From Henricia sp. BOLD:AAB3569 (lineage: Eukaryota > Echinodermata > Asteroidea > Spinulosida > Echinasteridae), in contig JBBELK010001422.1 in assembly GCA_037783545.1 (NCBI GenBank), positions 98,340-162,339 of the forward strand: a stretch of 64,000 nt of DNA, in the 5' to 3' direction. Below are positions 52,601 to 61,400 of this stretch, piece by piece; within the stretch, counting starts at the first letter, position 1, and each line of letters begins with the position of its first letter. The notes below the pieces were generated by a model. It ran no database searches. It saw only the letters and a program-made list of their open reading frames with translations, and was not told the DNA's origin. The translations under genes were made by a program, and so were the position numbers.

Positions 52601-55600
52601 CTTGACCACCGAGTAATTCGCTCGATAGTTGAACAGTGCGACGGTAAGCTCAGAGCAGCACAGGTGCACTGGGCTAGCGGAGCAGGGCCCGGGAGCGCGA
52701 AGGCAGAGGAGCCGACCGGGGAAAGGGCGCAAGCAGTAGTGAATTGCAACGCGCCGAGGCGGGGGCGGTACCTGGTGGATATGCACGCCGCTGAAGCTGC
52801 AAAAAACAAATCTTAACTGAGTGTCGAACTGTTCGATACTGAACGCTCCCGAGAACTATCAAGAGCAAGGGTTAAGGAAATGCAGTGGCGTAAACACATC
52901 AACAAAACTGTATTCTTACACCCGAGTACACAGAGGCCGGATCCCAACGCTAACATGGCGTCGGGTCAGGCCGATACTACGTGTGAATCCAGAACTGAAA
53001 ATTCGCACTATCTATTAAAAGGTGAAATCCGTCCCAGAATCGCTTTGTTTGCCAGGAGAACTGGTAGGAGAATTGGAAGCGTGGGTAGAATATGGAGGAG
53101 ACTCTCTCCGGAAGACTATCAGAAATCTCGAAAGTGGCTGAACACCGGAGCACTACAGAAGTACGTCTGGCCAGGGTGAAGCCAAACGAAAAGTGAGGAT
53201 GATTGTTGGGCCACATGGCACGACCTGGGGTCATAGGGCTGGACCACATGGGCTAGAGGGGGTGTTTTTTGTGTTTATTTGGGTGATTCCATTCTCGCGA
53301 AAGGAATCCAATTGTTCAGTCAACTATGGAACAAGGTAAGCAGTTCAGTGTAATAATCTGGCCCCTGACCTTTTGAGCCAGGATGACATTTATAATAACT
53401 ATCCATAGTGTACGTACAAATGTACGTACATATTTACCATGTTTACTGCCAATGCAACCACTTTTATTCAATGTACAAAAATAAATAATGCAAATTATCT
53501 GTGGTAGTTCATTTTTGGCGAAAATTGTGTTAAAAACTAAGATAAAATTGTAGCCAATAAAGGTATACAAATTATTGTTGTCGTGTACATGTAGCCCCTC
53601 CCTATCTTGGTACACATATGGTACAAACATGAAGAAAATCTGTCAAATAGGAAGGGAAATGTTTGCCGTTAAAGTTAAAAATGTATAAATGTAACCTTTG
53701 GTATGAAAGTGCCCTAAAATAATCGTATACGCTCCAAACCTATGCAACATTCAGTGCATTTCTAGATTGATCAAATTTAGTTACTGCATTCAAATTTTCA
53801 CTATGGTCAGATGGTACATTAACATGTATGTACTGTACATGTAGGCTAATTTGAAAATAAATGATTATTAAATCAGTCTAAACAAATATTTGATATTTGA
53901 TCGAACGTTTGCTTAGAATATTCGAATAGTAAATTATTCAAATTTACTCAGCCCTAGGCTTATCATACCACATGCTTGCACTAGTTCTCCGAAGGTAACA
54001 GGCTGCATGAGGTGCGGCATGACGTTCAGTCCACAGTGAGCACAACTGGTCTCCTTGTAATCTGCAACACTTGAGCCACCCGGCTGGTTAAGATCTTCAA
54101 GATTGATTCTCTCATGTCTATCAAGCTACATACAAAAAGGGAGAAATTAGTGGGTACAATACAGGGTGTCCCAAAAATGTCCAAATCAGGCAACTCTAGA
54201 ATCTACATGTACCCGGTAAGTTTCCCTGGATCTTTGGGCAAGGCACTTTGCCATGTGTTGCCTCTCTCCACCCAGGAGAAAATTAATGGGTACCTGTGAG
54301 GGCGGCAATGTTGTTGTACTCGAGTCTTGGACTCGGACTCAAGTCACATTTATCGTGACTTGGACTCGACTCAAGTCACATTGGAAAATGACTCGAACTC
54401 GAACATGGTGACTCGTGATTCACGAGTCACATATTTCAAAAACGGAAAAAATATATTCGCGCGCTTAAAGATAGTATACATGATTGGTAAACTTTTACAA
54501 ATAGTTTTATCCCCCTGTGTGATTGAAGATACATGTATACATGATTAAAACCAACATGAGCAAAAACCAGCTCCGTACTTCGTCTAACTTTTGAGAGAAC
54601 AGTCAAAAAAGGGTTTGTAGTCATTTCGCCCCAAAACCACTTCGCCCTGAACCATTTCGCCCTGAACCACGGCCTCGCGCCTGTGCACGAAGTGGTTTTG
54701 GGGCCAAGTGGCATTTGGGCGAAATGGTTTTGGGGCGAATTGAATTTTCGTCTCATGAGACGAAAACTAATTGTTTTACTCATTTCTCAAAGACTATACC
54801 GGTACATGTAGCACTTCAGACAAAACCATTTCAGGGGAAGATTTATACGGTCATCATGTTTATAATGTGTAAGTTAGGCGTAAATCTGTGAACATTTCTG
54901 ATTTTCGAGATTACCAATGATGTATACTGCCTTTAATGCATGATTCTTGGGAAAAATACGGTACACTACGATGCGTGATTATGGCATGTACACTGCCCCA
55001 CCAGCCCGGCAAGGAGCACACGAGCACATCATCATTTCACATTGTGTAAACGAAACTATAGCAGATTCAGCTTTATTAATTTGGCGAACGAGTGACTCGT
55101 GACTCGAGGAAAATTACTAGTGACTCGGACTCAAGGCTAAGGACTCGAGACTCGGACTCGACTTTGGTGACTCGACAACAATACTGGAGGGCGGTGAAAG
55201 AAGTGTTTGATTAACTTATGAGCGTCTGATAGGTTGCCGGGACTGCATTCTCCCGAGAGAGTGTTGAGAAGGCTTCAATATGGAATGTTATCAAGAGCCC
55301 AATGACCGGGGGAATAAATGTAAGAGCGCCTTGAGCATGGATACATCATGGTTACATACCGGTACATGTACTGTACGTGCGCCATATAAATTGGAACATT
55401 ATAATTTAACCTTCTTGAAAGAAAAAAAAATACATGTGGTCTTTATTTATCAAAATCAGGCTGAAATAGAGTAAGGTTAGTAACTGCCTATTGACTAAAT
55501 TTAAGTGTTTTGGAAGTTATGAACTAAATATTTGGATTTTGTAATTTCATCTGATCTACCATGGTCCAAAATTGTTTATATTTATACATGTACATGTATG

Positions 55601-58369
55601 TAGAAATTAGGCATGTAGAGTTTTAGGCCTTCACAATCATCACGAGAATTTATGGAGGGTCACAATCCGAGTCACACCATGCACACCGCACATGCCGCAA
55701 GGAGGTTATGTTACGGCTGTACAAACTACAGTGTACATGTACTGTATAATGTACTAATGTTTACCAATTAGACTATACATGTAAGTTGACCTCAAGAACG
55801 TACGAGACTTCACGAGACCACTACATTTCCGGGCACAACGAATAGGACCTTCAACGCGTGTCGTGAGCGAATTTCTTGGATTATTTTATCTACACACTGA
55901 CACAGGTTCTTGTAAACTCAGACGGCCCAAAACACGTACCGGTAAAGTATCTCTAAATAAAATCTTCCATTCCAATTGATGAAGTGGGGTATGTATTCAA
56001 AAATAAGAGAATCGCAATGTAAAAATTCAAGGCCTTTTCTGAGCCTATGAGGATCGTAAACTGCATCGAGGAAAAGATGTGTAACACGGCAGTTTGTCTT
56101 TACCAAAGATGTTAAAGGAACACACTGGCTTCGTTGGGCCATTTTTGGCTCGAAATAGACCCATGCATGTAATTATTTGTAAAGCCAATTTCCGAAATTT
56201 ATTAACTAAATAGATCCTGAAAAGAAACCACCACATATGACACGTACATTGTACATGTGTCTTTCCACAGCAATGGAAAAAAATTGAAAAATAACTCAAT
56301 AATACTTTCAGATGTCAATAGTTTATCTCAAAATTAAAGAAATTTCATTGTACTGTTCTTAGGAGATAACATTTGCCCAAAAAGGTAAGAAATTCCTGCC
56401 ACAACATGCATTTTTGAAAAGCTTGTGTACACATTTTTTTGTTGTACCGGTACATGTATGTAACGTGGACAGACCATTTTGTGACTTTTTTTCCGTCCTT
56501 GTTACATCGTAATAGAAACATTTGTGCACAGGGTTTTCAGAAATGTATGTTGTAGGACTATTTTTCTTACTCCTTCGTGCAAAAGTTACTTCCTCAGTTT
56601 AGCTGAATAATTAAAAGATAAAATTAAGATATTTGAACCGAACTGGGACCTAAGATCTTGTATGTCACAGAAATGTATCCCATTACTGTGGAAAAACCCA
56701 CATGTACATGTACGTACCGGGGGTATGAAGGGTTTGTGTGTGTTAATATGGACGAGAAAATATCTCAGATTTTCGCGTCTTTGCGGCAAATAATATCTGA
56801 AGAAAAAAACAGCACAATTGCAGACGTTGAAGAAACCGACTACGAGTACATGTACATGTGTACATGTAGTTGCGTTCGAGTTGCTTCACCAAGTCAGTGC
56901 TGACCTGAGGAGGATCATGCAAGGTGTGATGAGTCAGGGAAACAAGGAAACGAGGTTAAACACGTGTCCACCCGTGTAAGCTTATCGAACACAACTTTTA
57001 TTTACAAATAATACACATAATACAGCGCTCTGAACGGCTGGTAAAGCATACATGTACATGTATAGCCCAACATTTTGCCTCTTTTGTTAATTTTAAAGGA
57101 ACACACCGGCCTACTGTTTACATGATTTAGTGATGTAGCAGCATTGACAATACCTTTTTGATGGTCGTTGTGAAAAAAAATCATCAAAATATCCCGTAAT
57201 TTACTAAAGAAGTGCAAAATTAACAAAAACGGTCAAAAGACGGGTTATACGCTTTACCAGCCGTTGAAACTACGCGCGAGCTTTACGATTTTGTCACAAA
57301 CGATTCGCTCTTTTCCTACTTGGGACATCTCCAAGTTTCTGCTCACGATTTCACTGGACAGCCCGGACGACCGAATAGGAATTTACGGGTTTTTTTTTTA
57401 GAAGTTGGCATCATGTTTTTTCTTCACGAATGTACACCGGAGCAACCAACCCAGCCTAGCCGTGTGTGCACTCGGGATATTTGCCGTGCTACGCGGGGCA
57501 AATATCCTACACTCCACCGTAGTTTGCCGTAGCATGCGCGCTCCCGTTCTTCGGACTCCCGAAACAAACATTTGTGTTCGAATTTTCATACTTATGTTCA
57601 ACTTTGTGTCATACAGGTGTACCGGTACCTGTATAAATAGTCTCTCTTTTGTCAATGTGACCTCTGTTTTTTAAAAATTGCTCCAAAACGGCAAAATTCC
57701 TTGGTTTCTTTTCAGGATATGTTCAGTTTATTTCGGAAGTGCATTCAGAATCTTGTATGGGTCAATTTCAAGCCCAAAATAGCCCAACGAAGCCGGTGTG
57801 TACCTTGGTCGCCCTCGTTCGCAGGCAGAACTTGAGTCACGTGGCCTCATCAGTCGTTTACGGCATGCCTGTCGGGGGCATACAAGGCCTTTCTCTAACG
57901 CATTCCCGTCAGACGGAATAACGCCGGCGCGCACCTCAGTCCTTTTTTGACCTCAAGTGTCAACCCGGTCTGGCGGATAAGGTCGTAAGCGAGATAGGGC
58001 CAGGATAGACGGTTGCTAGTCTAGCGACCCTGCCCAACGGACTAGGACGATAAGAGCGTCCGCCACCGTTCGGTGTGTGCTCTAAGTCCGTCCAAGCCGA
58101 TCAGCCCCAAACCTGTAGCTAAGACACGGCTATGGGCAGGACCGCCCGTCTGCGGCCTCCCAAGGTCAAGAGACCGCAGAAGACTACCGTAAGCAGGGCT
58201 GTTCCTGAGGGTGCGGCGGCCGTAATGGTTGGTCCACGGACCTGTTTTTCCACTCCTAGTGGGCGGCCGCCTAGGCTTCTACGCCCGGGAGGGGACCCCA
58301 TTCTCCCAGGCCCGTTGGTTATGGTGGTCAGCAACCGGGGGGTATCACCTCGAGTTCTCGGCGACTGCC

Positions 58370-58405
<36 letters not shown>

Positions 58406-61400
58406 GACTGGGATTCAGTATGGGGACATTGACCAGCGCTCTTCGGTGCCCACTCTAGGGCATGTGGGCATCCTTGACCACGGATGCCTACTTGCACGTC
58501 CCGTTACGACCTACGACCAGCGGTGACTCAGGCTTGGGTCAGTCGTTCGTCTAGACGTGCTTCCCCCTTTTGGCCTTCCGTATCGGCCCGATTTTCACAG
58601 TGATCACCAGGATGGCCGGAGCATACCTCAGGTGGCGGAGAACCAGTTTAGGTTGGGATCTCTGGTCTATCCCAAGAATTCCTCTTGGCTCCCTGCCAGA
58701 ACCTGGTGTGCCTGGGCATGCTGGGTGTCCGACTTGTTCATGCATTCTTTGTTATGTATGCAATGTTATGTATAGCCGGTATTTTACTGACATTTCAAAA
58801 CTACATATAGTGCCTGACGGCACTATTCGATCCTGGTTACGGGCCTGAGCAGACACCCGGACTCCTAATCAGCTCCAACGATGGTTCTGATAGGGACGAG
58901 CTTGCCTCATGGAACTCCCATCCAACCTGACACAGGGACTTTCATCCCCGCGCGCATCCATTCGATCTCATGATCTCGACGGATGAGTCTAGTCAGACTG
59001 GGAAGGCCACCTGTTAGGCGCACGAGTCCCCGGGACCTGGTCCCAGGAGGAAGCTTGCTCACACTCCAACCTCCTCAAACTACGGGCGGTCGGGCGGCCA
59101 TTGCTCTTGAAGTTCGAAGCGACGGTGGCTGGAGGCAACATCCTTGTTCGATCGGATTTTCCCTAGTGGTGACGTTGCAGGTCCACCACTCTGTCCGCGG
59201 TCCATATACCGGGAACGGTTATTCTGCCTGCCGACGACTTCTCTTGAGGCAAGGCGACATACGCAGAATAGATCCCGAACTTGGATATAGCCCAGGCGAT
59301 CTCCACGAGGATCTTCCTCCCTGGGATCGACCTACATGTAGCTCCTTGCCCCTGCGATCAGTCGCCAGCCCCAGGGTATGCTCCAGGGTCCCGAATTCGA
59401 AACAAACAATTATGTTTGAATTTTCATACTTATGTTTAACTTTGTTTCTGTATAAATATTCTCTCTTTTGTCAATTACTTATAAATATTGGGGGAAAATC
59501 GGAGTTGAATTTGGTGCAGTTCTGATCTGCAGTAACAAACTTTTATACGGCTGGAAATACAACTACATGTACCGGTAACTCACAAGACCACGTGACTTTT
59601 CGGAACCAGAATTTGGTTCCGAAAAGTCATGTGACCTTGAATTTTTCAAAAGTGCTCAAAAACTGCCAAATTTGACGGCGTCTTTTCAGGATATATCTAA
59701 TTTACTCTCGAAGGCGCTTCAGAATAATGTATGGGCGTATTTCGAGCCCAAAATAGCCCAACAAAGCCGGTGTGTTCCTTTAACACGAGTGATGGGTCAT
59801 TTATTTCATCCGCCTTGCGCAAACGGATCCGAACGGTCCAATATTTTTCATTTCTAATTTTCTTGGCATGCAGGAAAATTATCCTCTGAATATCATTTGT
59901 ATGTTTCAATGGATGGCCAAAAGTGTTTCTAATGCCCACACAAGTAGCATGCTATGAAATTGCGCCGATTAGAATAAAATTACAACTTAAGTGAAGTTTA
60001 TTTTCGAACAAACAAAGTCTCATCAATACTATGTACATGTACCGGTAGGCCTATTCAGTACAAATGGCACTGGACGAATAACCCAACACAGTAGACGTCG
60101 AATTCCACATCATCTACACCTCATTTTGGTGGTCAAACTGCACATCATTCATCGGTCCTCCAGTTTCGGGGTTGATGCAAATGAAAGGCAGTTACCTAGA
60201 CTTGCGATTGTCGAAAACTTTTGCCTTGCTTCTCCTCAGACGCAACTGTAGGCATAGGCCTATGCTCAAATTAACCTTATCCAGTTATCCGGTCGAATAC
60301 CCCCACTTTTACCTAGCCCTAAAGTTAGGGCTGTAAATTGCTCGCTTTTCAAATCTGACTTATTACAGTCGCAAATCACAGCCCTACATGTAATTGAGGG
60401 ATGTACGACAATACCAAGTCTGAAACTGCTCAAATCTGACAAAGTTCTACTAGAAATATCGTCCGAAGCACATCAGACCGAGCACTTTCACATACACCAT
60501 TGTAATCCTGAGAGTCTAGTGTTTCATAAAATAACAGTAACGCTTACGGAATCGTCAATTTGGCCATCTACGATGTCTGGAAACATTGGACAAAATTCGG
60601 ACAACGTTAAACCTGCATCCCTATGAGCGACGCCATCTTACTAAGCTGATATGCTGCCGTTTCTCGATCATGAGACGTACAGGAGCCCGGCTAACTGTGC
60701 AATATGCATAATCCATATTGACGTCGCGCATGTTTATCCCAGCTGGCAAGTACGTCACGCGCGCAGTGCAGCTAGTTATCTAGATTGGTTCCCGATCCCT
60801 ATAGATTGGTTCGCTTATTGCGAAAATATATATTATATTCTCCTGTGTGGAATATGTGGACGGGAACCAGTCTACTAGTACTAGTTATCGAACTGTGCGA
60901 GTGACGTATTGCCAGCTGGGATAAACACACGGACGTCAATATGAATTATGCATATTGCACAGCCGGGCTCCTTGACCGAGAAGCGCCACCACGCGTCCAG
61001 CATATCAGCTAAGATGGCGTCGCTCATAGGGATGCAGGTTTAACGTTGTCCGAATTTTGTCCAATGTTTCCAGACATCGTAGATGACCAAATTGACGATT
61101 CCGTATTAAGCGTTACTGTTATTTTATGAAACACTAGACTCTCAGGATTACAATGGTGTATGTGAAAGTGCTCGGTCTGATGTGCTTCGGACGATATTTC
61201 TAGTAGAACTTTGTCAGATTTGAGCAGTTTCAGACTTGGTATTGTCGTACATCCCTCAATTAGGGCTGTGATTTGCGACTGTAAATGTAATAAGTCAGAT
61301 TTGAAAAGCGAGCAATTTACAGCCCTAACTTTAGGGCTAACTTTTACCCTACTGTTTCTCAAGTCCCTACATTCATAAGGAAACAATCATTAGGCCTACC

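Larger units (their letters stand above)
47427..53361 (-). mobile_element. GC-rich DIRS-like retroelement, degenerate, with nested LINE
   Basis: GC-rich sequence between inverted copies of AGATTATTACACTGAACTGC (47746) and its complement ending at 53361. An extra copy of the terminal region, with its own ~60-bp inverted arms, lies at 47427-47745. The minus strand reads, in broken frames, parts of a DIRS-type reverse transcriptase/RNase H: GSLVRPKNSSWLPARSW near 49370 and QAVGRLPLWEFLHGSDPLF near 48740. These align with the plus-strand DIRS fragment at 57.8-59.4 kb. Inverted termini and this RT type fit DIRS. No intact ORF and no tyrosine recombinase seen. Confidence 0.7.
54225..55415 (+). repeat. 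SINE-like repeat interrupted by the hAT element
   Basis: The left part (TTGGGCAAGGCACTTTGCC to GTGAGGGCGG) continues at 55187 (GAGGGCGGTGAAAGAAGTG to GGAATAAATGTAAGAGCG). Related copies lie at 8590-8835 and 63725-63965. Confidence 0.7.

Noticed and set aside
53966..54117. Exon 2 starting at TAG|ACATGAG
   Set aside because: That acceptor gives ACA TGA in the frame set by exon 1; the upstream GTAG acceptor at 54125 stays open.
58132..58458. 108-codon ORF with a polyproline run
   Set aside because: The run is a poly-C tract; the frame belongs to a decayed DIRS-like reverse transcriptase.
61024..61386. 120-codon minus-strand ORF next to TTC13 exon 1
   Set aside because: Lies in one arm of the 9-bp-duplication foldback, and the same translation appears from the other arm; it is intronic.
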